From NCBI RefSeq assembly GCF_024347135.1, contig NZ_AP024907.1:3939628-4003627 (forward strand): a stretch of 64,000 nucleotides of DNA, given 5' to 3'. The notes below the pieces were generated by a model. The model searched no databases and was not told the DNA's origin. It saw nothing but the letters and a program-made list of their open reading frames with translations. The position numbers were made by a program, and so were the translations under genes. This stretch comes from Vibrio spartinae (GTDB lineage: Bacteria > Pseudomonadota > Gammaproteobacteria > Enterobacterales > Vibrionaceae). This document shows, piece after piece, positions 36,487 through 49,900 of this stretch; the stretch's first letter is position 1; every line of letters starts with the position of its first letter.

Positions 36487-37887
36487 TCATTTTACTGGGA
36501 CAGATAACGGTGCCTTATCATGTACATTATCGATACCATCGCTCATCTCTTTACTAACGACCCCCTGATGGATCATGTCGTTGTAATAGCTGTCTGTAAC
36601 TTTGTATCGGAACATCAAGAGCCCCATAATCAAATGGAATATACCGGGAATCAGGGTGAGCATTAAAGCAATTCCCGTTAATGTAAAGCTGGACTGTGCC
36701 TGATTCGGCGCATAATCAAAAAAGGTCAGTAACCATCCGACAATCGCACCGGCAATCCCCATCCCAAATTTTTGACAAAATGAAATGCCACCAAACGATA
36801 AGCCAGAGACACGCTGACCCAGTTTGAATTCGCCATAATCAACGGCTTCAGCAATCGCAGACCAAAATATGGGAGCGTGTAAGTCAACAATGAAGGACAA
36901 TAGAAAATAGAGAATAAAAGCGAGGGCAAAATCAGACGGCCCGACAGAAAAATAGAGAATAGCACTCAGGATCATCACGGCGATCTGACTGTAGCGGAAT
37001 AGTTTAACCTTACAGTAATATTTGGTGATCCAAGTCGATGCCACCATCGCCAGAATCGCAGCGACAACCCCTGTCGCGAGAAATGCAGAAATCGTCCCGG
37101 CATCTCCCCCCAAATAATATTTGGCATAATATGCAGCCACTGACCCACGCACTGTGTAACCGACCGTACCGGTGATACAAACCATACATAAGATGACCCA
37201 CTGATCATTGCTGATGAGGGATTTCAGTTGTTGGGTAAATGGTTTGCTCTCGATGACATAGTCGATACGTTCCTTCGTCGTAAAGTAGCAAAATAAGAAC
37301 AGTAATGTCCCCATCAAAGCCATCAAACCCATCGCATACTGATAGCCCAATTGAATACTTTCACTGCCCCATCTTTCTGAGAGCAAGGGAACGATAATGG
37401 TAACCAGAAACGCGGCAATTTTGGCAAAGAATAACCGATATCCGTTGGCTGATAGCTTTTCTTTCGGATCATCGGTAAGCACACTAATTAAAGAGATATA
37501 TGGAATCGTGACAGCGGTAAACATCACCGTCACAAAAATATAGGTCGCATAGGCATATGCTAATTTGCCGTTGTAATCCAAATCTGGCGTACTAAAGGTT
37601 AAGAACACCGATATGCCAAAGGGGATTGATAAAAACAGCATGTAAGGACGATAGCGACCCCAACGGGTATTCACTTTATCCGTAATCATCCCCATGATGG
37701 GGTCAGTCACAGCATCAATCAAACGAACAACAATGAATAACATCGCCAGATCACTTGCTTTGATGCCAAAGATATCGGTATAAAAAAATGTGATGATAAG
37801 CATCATTGATGAAATCACCACATTAACAGCCATATCTCCTGAGCCAAATCCAACTTTCTCAAGAACTGAGAGTTTGAACTTATACAT
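36487..37887 (-). CDS. GPH (MelB/XylP-type) sugar:cation symporter
   Basis: This 466-aa membrane protein with about twelve helices has the family features GFGSGDMAVNVV near the N-terminus, DAVTDPIMGMITDKVNTRWGRYRPY (Asp residues for cation binding) and YGEFKLGQRVSG. It imports glycosides with Na+ or H+. Its partner is the cytoplasmic GH43 enzyme immediately downstream. No dedicated regulator is visible beside it. Confidence 0.9.
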   Translation of the reverse strand: MYKFKLSVLEKVGFGSGDMAVNVVISSMMLIITFFYTDIFGIKASDLAMLFIVVRLIDAVTDPIMGMITDKVNTRWGRYRPYMLFLSIPFGISVFLTFSTPDLDYNGKLAYAYATYIFVTVMFTAVTIPYISLISVLTDDPKEKLSANGYRLFFAKIAAFLVTIIVPLLSERWGSESIQLGYQYAMGLMALMGTLLFLFCYFTTKERIDYVIESKPFTQQLKSLISNDQWVILCMVCITGTVGYTVRGSVAAYYAKYYLGGDAGTISAFLATGVVAAILAMVASTWITKYYCKVKLFRYSQIAVMILSAILYFSVGPSDFALAFILYFLLSFIVDLHAPIFWSAIAEAVDYGEFKLGQRVSGLSFGGISFCQKFGMGIAGAIVGWLLTFFDYAPNQAQSSFTLTGIALMLTLIPGIFHLIMGLLMFRYKVTDSYYNDMIHQGVVSKEMSDGIDNVHDKAPLSVPVK

Positions 37888-38247
37888 AGTAATAGACCTC
37901 GTTCAGATAGAAATAAAAAATCAGGTATCTTCATAATTTCGACCTGAATTATTATCTGAAAAATTAATACTATCAGTTGCATAATATGCAAATTCTATAA
38001 ATCAGCTAATATGTCCATCGATATAGCTATTCTTACTAAAACGATTGTTTTTATATCATTATTGTTATTGAGATCTTGTTCACACCTTTAATAATAACGC
38101 GCACTTCAATGTAAACAGGCTACCTTTTCAACCATCTGCTAGAACACAAAAGCCCTTGTCTAAATGCAAAAAAACCAGTCTTTCGGCTGAGGCTCAATAG
38201 CATGGGGGAATAGCAATATAATCATGGAAAATGAGAATGTCTTATCC
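37888..38247. other. Intergenic region upstream of the GPH symporter
   Basis: About 360 AT-rich bases separate the symporter start from the tandem repeats that follow the rRNA operon. A weak hairpin followed by a T run on the minus strand (near 38169-38195) may be a final terminator of the rRNA operon. I see no gene. Confidence 0.5.
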
Positions 38248-38256
38248 GCCAGACAC

Positions 38257-38286
38257 AAAAAAACCCTGACATTGCTATCAGGGTTT
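38257..38286 (-). terminator. Rho-independent terminator, repeat copy 1
   Basis: On the minus strand AAACCCTGA and TCAGGGTTT pair around a short loop and are followed by a run of seven T. Confidence 0.85.
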
Positions 38287-38310
38287 CAGATAAGTGGCCT
38301 TCTCTTTACG

Positions 38311-38412
38311 GATAAGCGGACGGGACCCGAACCCGCGATTGCCTCACGGCAGCATAACAGGCCGCCGTTTTTAAACAGAAAAGCGAACCCACTGAACTAT
38401 CGTCGTTGGTGA
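38311..38412 (-). pseudogene. tRNA-Asp-like degenerate module, copy 1
   Basis: On the minus strand it keeps the D-arm-like TAGTTCAGT and the T-arm-like CGCGGGTTCG with CCCGTCC. The anticodon stem ACGGC/GCCGT encloses an oversized loop and the acceptor ends do not pair. It cannot be a normal tRNA. It is probably a decayed duplicate of the neighbouring tRNA-Asp, or a small RNA derived from it. Confidence 0.75.
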
Positions 38413-38442
38413 AACCATAGGAGTTGCTCTATTCGCCAGACA

Positions 38443-38472
38443 CAAAAAAACCCTGACATTGCTATCAGGGTT
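38443..38472 (-). terminator. Rho-independent terminator, repeat copy 2
   Basis: It has the same stem and T run as copy 1, 186 bp away. Confidence 0.85.
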
Positions 38473-38496
38473 TCAGATAAGTGGCCTTCTCTTTAC

Positions 38497-38598
38497 GGAT
38501 AAGCGGACGGGACTCGAACCCGCGATTGCCTCACGGCAGTATACAGGCCGCCGTTTTTAAACAGAAAAGCGAACCCACTGAACTATCGTCGTTGGTGA
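38497..38598 (-). pseudogene. tRNA-Asp-like degenerate module, copy 2
   Basis: Nearly identical to copy 1, with small changes such as CAGTATACAGG in place of CAGCATAACAGG. It shares the same defects in the acceptor stem and anticodon loop. Confidence 0.75.
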
Positions 38599-38628
38599 AA
38601 TCAGAGGAGTTGCTCTATCCGCCAGACA

Positions 38629-38658
38629 CAAAAAAACCCTGACATTGCTATCAGGGTT
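38629..38658 (-). terminator. Rho-independent terminator after tRNA-Asp, repeat copy 3
   Basis: It has the same stem and T run and lies 9 bases after the CCA end of tRNA-Asp. Confidence 0.87.
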
Positions 38659-38667
38659 TCAGATAAG

Positions 38668-38744
38668 TGGCGGAGTGGACGGGACTCGAACCCGCGACCC
38701 CCGGCGTGACAGGCCGGTATTCTAACCAACTGAACTACCACTCC
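38668..38744 (-). tRNA. tRNA-Asp (GTC)
   Basis: This 77-nt cloverleaf has acceptor GGAGTGG/CCACTCC, anticodon loop CTGTCAC and an encoded CCA. It is co-transcribed with the rRNA operon downstream of 5S. Confidence 0.97.
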
Positions 38745-38812
38745 GCATTGGTCAGACTATGCAGTCTTTTCTAGCTTTTGCCTTCAGATTCTTCTGAAAA
38801 CAATTAATTAAA

Positions 38813-38930
38813 GCCTGGCGATGTCCTACTCTCACATGGGGAGACCCCACACTACCATCGGCGCTGTTTCGTTTCACGTCTGAGTTCGGCATGGATTCAG
38901 GTGGGTCCAAAACGCTATGGCCGCCAAGCA
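38813..38930 (-). rRNA. rrf: 5S ribosomal RNA
   Basis: On the minus strand it runs from TGCTTGGCGGCCATAGCG to GACATCGCCAGGC, about 118 nt, with the conserved CCGAACTCAG segment. The ends are set by comparison with the E. coli 5S and may be off by one or two bases. Confidence 0.96.
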
Positions 38931-39008
38931 AATTTCTTCAATTCGAAAAGCTGATTCTCGTACACAATCAAGTCTCTAAGAGTCCTAAAACCCCTTCGGT
39001 GTTGTATG

Positions 39009-41998
<2,990 letters not shown>

Positions 41999-42494
41999 AT
42001 ACAACCCGAAGAAGTCTTTTTTGCTTGTCCTTTTTCCCTGAATAAAGTGTTAGCGTCGAAGGCTGCTTGGTCACTATCAGACGATAGCTCCCTGCGATAT
42101 CCTTCTTGCTGCCTTGTCTCAGGCAAAAATTCTCAGCGCAAAAACCTAAGGGTTGATATCATCAACTAATTAGGTGTCACACAATATCTTATACATGAGT
42201 GTGTGACTTGGTTTTGCCGGACTCAATTGAATGACACAGAAAAACTGTGCATTTCCAAGAACACTTGATTGTGTTGGTCTTTCTCTTTCGAGAAAGTATT
42301 GAGAACTTTTACAAATAATCGTCTGTTTCCAATGAAACACACATTATTTTGTCAGCTTTCCAAATTGTTAAAGAGCAAAGTGTAATACTTCATTAATTCA
42401 AGCAACACTTTCTAATGACTTTCAGCGCCACAAAATCGAACCACATCGGTAAAAACCGCTGGTTTGAGCTGTCGAGCCAAAAATAGTTAGAAAG
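41999..42494 (-). other. 16S-23S spacer between tRNA-Val and 23S
   Basis: About 496 bases of spacer carry a boxA antitermination element (TGCTCTTTAACA on the minus strand, 42366-42377) and presumably the RNase III processing stem of 23S. No further gene is seen. Confidence 0.75.
42366..42377 (-). promoter_or_regulatory. boxA antitermination element of the 23S leader
   Basis: It reads TGCTCTTTAACA on the minus strand, the NusB/NusE-binding boxA form found ahead of 23S in gamma-proteobacteria. Confidence 0.8.
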
Positions 42495-42570
42495 TGGTGG
42501 GCGATACCGGGTTCGAACCAGTGACCCCCTGCTTGTAAGGCAGGTGCTCTCCCAACTGAGCTAATCGCCC
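42495..42570 (-). tRNA. tRNA-Val (TAC)
   Basis: This 76-nt cloverleaf begins GGGCGATTAGCTCAG, has anticodon TAC and an encoded CCA. It is in the rRNA spacer. Confidence 0.97.
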
Positions 42571-42602
42571 ACTTTCAGGCGTTTCCCCAAACAGAAGGAA
42601 AA

Positions 42603-42678
42603 TGGTGGGTCGTACAGGATTCGAACCTGTGACCAATTGGTTAAAAGCCAACTGCTCTACCAGCTGAGCTAACGACCC
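42603..42678 (-). tRNA. tRNA-Lys (TTT)
   Basis: This 76-nt cloverleaf begins GGGTCGTTAGCTCAG, has anticodon TTT and an encoded CCA. It lies between tRNA-Glu and tRNA-Val. Confidence 0.97.
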
Positions 42679-42695
42679 GAACTTCACTAAAGAAG

Positions 42696-42771
42696 TGGTA
42701 TCCCGTAGGGGAGTCGAACCCCTGTTACCGCCGTGAAAGGGCGGTGTCCTAGGCCTCTAGACGAACGGGAC
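42696..42771 (-). tRNA. tRNA-Glu (TTC)
   Basis: This 76-nt cloverleaf begins GTCCCGTTCGTCTAGAGG, has anticodon TTC and an encoded CCA. The first acceptor pair is a G-U. It is the first tRNA after 16S. Confidence 0.96.
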
Positions 42772-42829
42772 AATACACTCTACATAAACCAAATCAATCT
42801 GTGTGGACACTCATCTCAATATCTGTTCG

Positions 42830-44371
<1,542 letters not shown>

Positions 44372-44598
44372 AAAGTTTTTTTGACACTTGCGTGTCGGCT
44401 CAATGAATACTGCTTTTCGTCTCCGCTTTTTAAAAAAGCAGAAGCAAAAAGTCACATTACATAAGTAATGTTGAATTGACTGTGCTCTCGTCAGATAACA
44501 GTAAACTGCTTTCCAACTTGATATTGGTCACTCGGTTCATTGATAAAATCTTATTGATATTTATCGACGAGTGCCCACACAGATTGATTGGTCTATAT

Positions 44599-44610
44599 TG
44601 TTAAAGAGCG
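44599..44610 (-). promoter_or_regulatory. boxA antitermination element of the 16S leader
   Basis: GCTCTTTAACAA on the minus strand lies between the promoters and 16S, as in other rRNA operons. Confidence 0.75.
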
Positions 44611-44645
44611 ATTCTTCAAAACGTTCTCCGTTCGAAGAGGCGGCC

Positions 44646-44673
44646 ATTCTAGCGATATAAATCTTGGTGTCAA
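44646..44673 (-). promoter_or_regulatory. rRNA promoter P2
   Basis: On the minus strand -35 TTGACA (44668-44673) and -10 TAGAAT (44646-44651) are separated by 16 bp. A GC-rich GGCCGCC discriminator follows, typical of stringently controlled rRNA promoters. Confidence 0.85.
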
Positions 44674-44758
44674 ACACTTTTTTCAGATTTATTTTTCGGT
44701 GAAGACCAGACTCACACGGTTGGGGATTTCTCTCCGCTATCCCGTGTCAGCGAGGGGC

Positions 44759-44786
44759 ATTATAGGCATCGCCTTTCGATTGGCAA
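44759..44786 (-). promoter_or_regulatory. rRNA promoter P1
   Basis: On the minus strand -35 TTGCCA (44781-44786) and -10 TATAAT (44759-44764) are separated by 16 bp. A GC-rich GCCCCTCGC discriminator follows, and an A-tract upstream could serve as an UP element. Confidence 0.87.
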
Positions 44787-44865
44787 GCCCTTTTTGCAAG
44801 TTTTTTTAAAACAACGATGAACTCGCATATATATGTGTATATTTCACTCAATCCGCTTGTTTTAT

Positions 44866-45393
44866 CTACATATATTGAAATGTTTGTGCAAACATTTTTA
44901 CTTTATCCCAATTGGTATATTCGACTTCTTTTGATGTATCAGTTTCACCACCTGTCATTTTCATGATGAATCGAATCATGAACCGATCAAAAAAACGATA
45001 TCTTGGATAACGTAATGCCCCTGCAAATACACCTATCATTTGAGGTTGCCAGAGAGATTTACTTAAAAAGGTCTGAATGTAAGCACTTCCTTCAGGTGTA
45101 TCTTTTTTCTGTTCTTCTTTTCGTGCCGTTAAGTTGACACAAATAAAAGCAGCTTTCGATTCATCTAACTGTTGATGATGTGTGTCAATAAATTGATAAA
45201 GTGCTTTATGCAATCGCCCATAGCGAATCGAAGCACCGATTAACACTTTATCGTAAAGCGCCAAATTAAGTTTTGGATTCAGATGTAAATCAACATACTC
45301 ACACTGATACCCTTCAAGCTGTGCAATGATATGTTCAACAATTTTTTTGGTCTGTCCTTCTCGGGTTGAATACAGACAGAGAACTTTCTTCAC
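44866..45393 (-). CDS. hemG: Menaquinone-dependent protoporphyrinogen IX dehydrogenase
   Basis: This 175-aa flavodoxin-like protein has the FMN-binding start LCLYSTREGQTKKI, the IGASIRYGRLHKAL block and the C-terminal FMIRFIMKMTGGETDTSKEVEYTNW signature of HemG. It oxidises protoporphyrinogen to protoporphyrin in haem synthesis, passing electrons to quinone. It follows trkH by 11 bp, an arrangement shared with E. coli. Confidence 0.94.
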   Translation of the reverse strand: MKKVLCLYSTREGQTKKIVEHIIAQLEGYQCEYVDLHLNPKLNLALYDKVLIGASIRYGRLHKALYQFIDTHHQQLDESKAAFICVNLTARKEEQKKDTPEGSAYIQTFLSKSLWQPQMIGVFAGALRYPRYRFFDRFMIRFIMKMTGGETDTSKEVEYTNWDKVKMFAQTFQYM

Positions 45394-45404
45394 AAGTATT
45401 CCCC

Positions 45405-46862
45405 TTAATTACGCCAAAATGAAGGAGTGAATAGAACAAGCAATGTAAAGATTTCTAATCGCCCGAATAACATCGAAATAATCAGTATCCACTTTGCTTT
45501 GTCATTAATATCACCAAAGTGGACAGCGACTTCCCCCAGCCCCGGACCAAGGTTATTCAATGTCGCGGCAACTGCCGAAAATGCGCTTAGCTCTTCCATC
45601 CCTGTCGCGATTAAAGCCAACATACATAAAACGAAAACCAGCGTATAGGTGGAAAAGAATCCCCATACGGCATCGATAACTCGTGGAGATAAGGCTTTAT
45701 CTCCGAGCTTAATCGGATAAATAGCCCGAGGATGGACAAGACGTTTCATCTCTCGCCCACCTTGCAAGGTCAACAGCAGAATCCGGATGACTTTCAATCC
45801 TCCGCCCGTCGACCCGGCACACCCACCTATAAATGAAGAGAAGAGCAACAATACCGGTAAAAAAAGTGGCCAATCAGAAAACCCCGTTGTCGTGAATCCG
45901 GCCGTGGTTGAAACGGAGACACTCTGAAATAGTGCTTTATCAAACACTTCAGCGACTGAATCGGATTGCTGATGAAGCAGTAAAACGGAAAAACAAGTGA
46001 CAAACAGGAGTGCCTGAATAAACAAAAACGTTCTGAATTCGTAATCTTTCCAGTAAAGCTTGGGATGGATACCGCCAGAAGCAAAGGCCGCATAATGCAA
46101 CGTAAAATTACAAGAAGAGATCAGCAGGAAAACAACGGTTATCAAGTTAATGGCCTGACTGTTGAAATACCCCATGCTGGCATCATGCGTAGAAAATCCA
46201 CCGATCGCAATCGTAGAGAAGCTATGGCATATCGCATCAAAGAAGGTCATCCCCGCGAGCCAATACAGAAAAGCACAAGTGAGCGTGATTCCCAGATAGA
46301 TATACCAGAGCGCTTTCGCGGTTTCTGCAATCCGTGGCGTGACTTTAGTATCTTTCACCGGACCGGGTATTTCAGCCCGATAGAGCTGCATCCCACCGAT
46401 ACCAAGAACAGGAAGAATCGCAACAGCAAGGACAATGATCCCCATCCCACCGAACCACTGTAGAAATTGTCGATAGAACAAAATTGCTTTAGGCAGCTCA
46501 TCCAACCCGACGATGACTGTCGCTCCGGTGGTTGTCAGGGCAGAAAAAGATTCAAAAAAAGAATCTGTCAAAGAAATATTCGGATTCTCCGAAATAAAAA
46601 ATGGAATTGCCCCCGCGCTCCCAATCACGGTCCAGAATAAAACGACAATCAAAAAACCATCACGAGATTTTAATTCATGTTTATGATTCCGATTCGGAAA
46701 CCAGATAGCAGCACCGCAGAGGAGCAAAGCAAAAAAAGTCGTCACAAATGAAACGCCAGCACCATCACGATAGATCAAAGCCACCAGCGCAGGCGCCAGC
46801 ATAGAAACACTGAATAAGGCAAGAAGTAATCCGACGATACGGATAATAGAACGAAATTGCAT
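45405..46862 (-). CDS. trkH: Trk potassium uptake transmembrane subunit TrkH
   Basis: This 485-aa membrane protein has the four pore-loop repeats of Trk/Ktr channels, including SALTTTGATVIVGLDELP, FSTIAIGGFSTHD, STTAGFTTTGFSDWP and TLNNLGPGLGEV. Together with TrkA it imports K+ in response to osmotic stress. It lies upstream of hemG and 22 bp after yigZ. Confidence 0.95.
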   Translation of the reverse strand: MQFRSIIRIVGLLLALFSVSMLAPALVALIYRDGAGVSFVTTFFALLLCGAAIWFPNRNHKHELKSRDGFLIVVLFWTVIGSAGAIPFFISENPNISLTDSFFESFSALTTTGATVIVGLDELPKAILFYRQFLQWFGGMGIIVLAVAILPVLGIGGMQLYRAEIPGPVKDTKVTPRIAETAKALWYIYLGITLTCAFLYWLAGMTFFDAICHSFSTIAIGGFSTHDASMGYFNSQAINLITVVFLLISSCNFTLHYAAFASGGIHPKLYWKDYEFRTFLFIQALLFVTCFSVLLLHQQSDSVAEVFDKALFQSVSVSTTAGFTTTGFSDWPLFLPVLLLFSSFIGGCAGSTGGGLKVIRILLLTLQGGREMKRLVHPRAIYPIKLGDKALSPRVIDAVWGFFSTYTLVFVLCMLALIATGMEELSAFSAVAATLNNLGPGLGEVAVHFGDINDKAKWILIISMLFGRLEIFTLLVLFTPSFWRN

Positions 46863-46884
46863 GATGGTATGGCTGATTCTGACC

Positions 46885-47514
46885 TTAGTTGATTAGTTCA
46901 TCATCTGAACTCACAAGAACTCTTGCACTACTTTTATTGGTTATCACTTGTATAAACTCATCAATATATCGAATTTCAATCTCAATCGTGATAACAACCC
47001 GCTGAAGGTACTGTGCTTCTAGCTCCTGAGCCCCAAATTGCTGAATAACGGATTGAGTCAAAGGAATCAACCCATAGTCTAGCGCCAAGTTTAATCTCTT
47101 GGTGATTTTTTTTTCGATAGTTTGAAGTTGCTTAAGCGCTTGCTGAACACCGCCACCATAAGCTTTAACTAATCCACCGGTTCCCAGCTTAACACCACCA
47201 TAGTAACGAACAACTACCGCGGTAATTTCTCCGACGTGCGCCCCCGACAACTGCGCTAAAATCGGCTTTCCTGCTGTTCCGGAGGGTTCACCATCATCAC
47301 TAAATCCCCATTGCATTGAGTCATCAGGTCGTCCGGCGACAAAAGCCCAACAATGATGTCTGGCATCAGGGTATTGATGTTTGATCTGCGCAATAAAGCC
47401 CTTGGATGATTCAATCCCCGCCGTATGCTGAAGAAAAGTCATAAACAGACTTTTCTTAATCTCTTCGTCATAACGGACCGGAATTGCCGGAATAGCATAA
47501 GGCTGATCATTCAT
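46885..47514 (-). CDS. yigZ: YigZ, IMPACT-family protein
   Basis: This 209-aa protein has the IMPACT signature FVAGRPDDSMQWGFSDDGEPSGTAGKPIL and RYYGGVKLGTGGLVKAYGGGV. Its molecular role is unclear; family members resemble ribosome-associated or translation-control factors. It is the first of yigZ-trkH-hemG and is divergent from fadB, an order also found in E. coli. Confidence 0.92.
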   Translation of the reverse strand: MNDQPYAIPAIPVRYDEEIKKSLFMTFLQHTAGIESSKGFIAQIKHQYPDARHHCWAFVAGRPDDSMQWGFSDDGEPSGTAGKPILAQLSGAHVGEITAVVVRYYGGVKLGTGGLVKAYGGGVQQALKQLQTIEKKITKRLNLALDYGLIPLTQSVIQQFGAQELEAQYLQRVVITIEIEIRYIDEFIQVITNKSSARVLVSSDDELIN

Positions 47515-47662
47515 TCAACACTCAGAATCACATCAAATCGGAGAATTATCACAGTCTATCACGACCATAAAGAAAAGTGCTGCGGATCTAAAAAAACGGA
47601 ATTTATCTTTTCATTTATTGCAGTTATCTCAACTTATGACCACACTTTTCGAATACTAAAAC

Positions 47663-47679
47663 AAGTCATCGTACCAGTT
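47663..47679. promoter_or_regulatory. Possible FadR site upstream of fadB
   Basis: A 17-bp stretch contains the half-site GTACCAGTT of the FadR consensus, 34 bp before the fadB start codon. The other half (AAGTC) is poor. fadBA repression by FadR is expected from other gamma-proteobacteria. Confidence 0.35.
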
Positions 47680-47712
47680 GACTTAGGATAAATGCATGTC
47701 AGGAGATAATTC

Positions 47713-49896
47713 ATGATCTTTCAGTCAAAGACATTGCAGGTAAAGGAAATAGAAGGTGGTATCCTTGAGCTGCAGTTTTGCACACCTCAGTCGGTCAATA
47801 CCCTTGATACGGCAACGCTGGACTACCTGGATAAAGCATTGGATGCAATCCAAGACTTTCCGGGACTCAAAGGCTTAGTACTGACATCCGATAAAGAAAG
47901 TTTCATTGTCGGGGCCGATATCAATGAGTTTTTAAGCTTGTTCCAATATCCAAGTGATGCCTTGGAGCAATGGCTTCACTATGCCAACCAAATATTCTGT
48001 AAACTTGAGGATCTGCCGGTACCAACCGTCTCAGCACTGCGTGGGTATGCCCTTGGTGGCGGGTGTGAGTGTGTACTCGCAACTGATTTCCGTGTTGCAG
48101 CCCGATCAACAAAAATTGGCTTACCCGAAATAAGGCTCGGGATTATGCCCGGATTTGGCGGCTGCGTTCGTCTGCCAAGATTAGTCGGTGCAGATAACGC
48201 CTTAGAAGCGATTGTTCAGGCCAAAATATTCAATGCTGAACAGGCCCTCTCCGTCGGATTGGTCGATGCCATCACAACCGAAGAAGCACTTTTCGAAACA
48301 GCAAAAAGAACGCTGGATGATGCGATTCACTGTCGAATTGACTGGAAAAAAATACGTCAGGAAAAATGTGCACCGCTTTCTTTATCACCCGTGGAAAGTT
48401 TGATGGTCTTTTCTACAGCCAAGGGGATGACTCACCAAAAAGTGAGTACTCACTACATGGCGCCTTTCCTTGCGATTGATACAATTGAATCTTCAGCCAC
48501 ACTGCACAGAGATGAAGCGCTCAATATTGAACGGAAGAACTTTGTCACACTGGCGAAATCAGATCAGGCAACCGCTCTGGTCAGTATTTATCTCAATGAT
48601 CAGTATATTAAAGGTCTTGCTAAAAAAGCCAAACAGTCACTCACCCATGCCATCAATCATAGTGCTGTGATTGGTGCTGGCGTGATGGGTGGCGGTATCG
48701 CTTATCAATCTGCAATCAAAGGAATCCCTGCTGTTTTAAAAGATATTGTTCCTGACTCTCTGAAGTTGGGAATGGATCATACCACCCAACTTTTGGAGCA
48801 AGGCGTCAAGAGAGGCAAACTGTCCCCGAGAAATATGGCAAACACCCTTGCATCAATTCGCCCGACACTCAACTATGCCGGTATAGAAGAGGTCGATATC
48901 GTGGTTGAAGCCGTGGTTGAAAACCCTAAAATCAAGTCGTCAGTCCTGAAAGAGCTGGAAGAAAAAGTTACATCAAATACGATTCTGACCTCAAATACCT
49001 CCACGATTCCGATTACCCAATTAGCTGCCGAACTCTCAAGACCTGAAAAGTTCTGTGGGATGCATTTTTTCAATCCGGTGCATAAAATGCCGCTGGTTGA
49101 AATTATCCGCGGTAAAGAAACCAGTGAAGAAACAATTTCGGCCGTGGTTGCTTTTGCTGCTCATATGGGAAAATCGCCAATTGTCGTCAACGACTGTCCC
49201 GGATTTTTTGTCAACCGCGTTCTATTTCCTTATTTTCTGGCCTTTTGTCAGCTACTTGATGAAGGATATGACTTCGTCCAGATTGATAAAATCATGGAAA
49301 AGGATTTTGGTTGGCCAATGGGGCCAGCTTACTTACTCGATGTCGTCGGTATCGACATCGCGTATCACGCTCAGCAAGTGATTTGCCAAGCTTATCCCGA
49401 AAGGATGAAAGCCTCTCCGGATAACATCATTACCCAACTTTATGAGGCGAAAAAATTCGGTCAGAAAACCGGTGAAGGCTTTTATCAGTACCATACAGAT
49501 AAACGCGGTAAGAGCCAAAAAGTGTTATCACCGGACATTTATCCGCTGGTCTACGCATCGGGAGAGCCATTACCGGTGACGGATAAGCAAATGATCATGG
49601 ATCGCATGATGATTCCGATGATGAATGAAGTCATTCTCTGTATGGAAGAAGAGGTTGTCTCCTCACCCGCAGAAGCAGATATCGCACTCGTATACGGACT
49701 CGGTTTCCCGCCATTCAGAGGTGGTGTTTGTCGCTATCTGGATACCATTGGTATTGCACAATATATTCAAACTGCTCAGTCATACCAGCGTTTAGGAGAA
49801 CTCTATCAGGTACCGAAATCTCTCGAAGTTATGGTTCGTGAGGCCAGGGTTTTCTATCCTATCCACCATGAAAAATCAGCATCAGAGAGAGGGTAA
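47713..49896 (+). CDS. fadB: Fatty-acid oxidation complex alpha subunit
   Basis: This 727-aa fusion has an N-terminal crotonase domain ([26 protein letters not shown]) for enoyl-CoA hydratase/isomerase and a central-to-C-terminal 3-hydroxyacyl-CoA dehydrogenase ([31 protein letters not shown]). With FadA it runs beta-oxidation in the cytoplasm. It ends 4 bp before fadA. Confidence 0.96.
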   Translation: MIFQSKTLQVKEIEGGILELQFCTPQSVNTLDTATLDYLDKALDAIQDFPGLKGLVLTSDKESFIVGADINEFLSLFQYPSDALEQWLHYANQIFCKLEDLPVPTVSALRGYALGGGCECVLATDFRVAARSTKIGLPEIRLGIMPGFGGCVRLPRLVGADNALEAIVQAKIFNAEQALSVGLVDAITTEEALFETAKRTLDDAIHCRIDWKKIRQEKCAPLSLSPVESLMVFSTAKGMTHQKVSTHYMAPFLAIDTIESSATLHRDEALNIERKNFVTLAKSDQATALVSIYLNDQYIKGLAKKAKQSLTHAINHSAVIGAGVMGGGIAYQSAIKGIPAVLKDIVPDSLKLGMDHTTQLLEQGVKRGKLSPRNMANTLASIRPTLNYAGIEEVDIVVEAVVENPKIKSSVLKELEEKVTSNTILTSNTSTIPITQLAAELSRPEKFCGMHFFNPVHKMPLVEIIRGKETSEETISAVVAFAAHMGKSPIVVNDCPGFFVNRVLFPYFLAFCQLLDEGYDFVQIDKIMEKDFGWPMGPAYLLDVVGIDIAYHAQQVICQAYPERMKASPDNIITQLYEAKKFGQKTGEGFYQYHTDKRGKSQKVLSPDIYPLVYASGEPLPVTDKQMIMDRMMIPMMNEVILCMEEEVVSSPAEADIALVYGLGFPPFRGGVCRYLDTIGIAQYIQTAQSYQRLGELYQVPKSLEVMVREARVFYPIHHEKSASERG

Positions 49897-49900
49897 GTGT

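Larger units (their letters stand above)
38248..38671. repeat. 186-bp tandem repeats (two full copies and a partial third)
   Basis: The unit starts CGCCAGACACAAAAAAACCC at 38248, 38434 and 38620, exactly 186 bp apart. Each copy contains an identical terminator hairpin. The first two continue into a degenerate tRNA-Asp-like module; the third continues into the real tRNA-Asp. The copies differ at only a few positions, so the duplication is recent or kept uniform by recombination. Confidence 0.93.
44372..44865 (-). other. rRNA operon leader and promoter region
   Basis: These 494 bases hold two strong promoters, a boxA element and the 16S leader. No gene is seen between 16S and hemG. Confidence 0.8.

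Noticed and set aside
38870-38882. Third parS in the 5S gene (TTTCACGT)
   Set aside because: Only the left half matches the palindrome; it is ordinary conserved 5S sequence.
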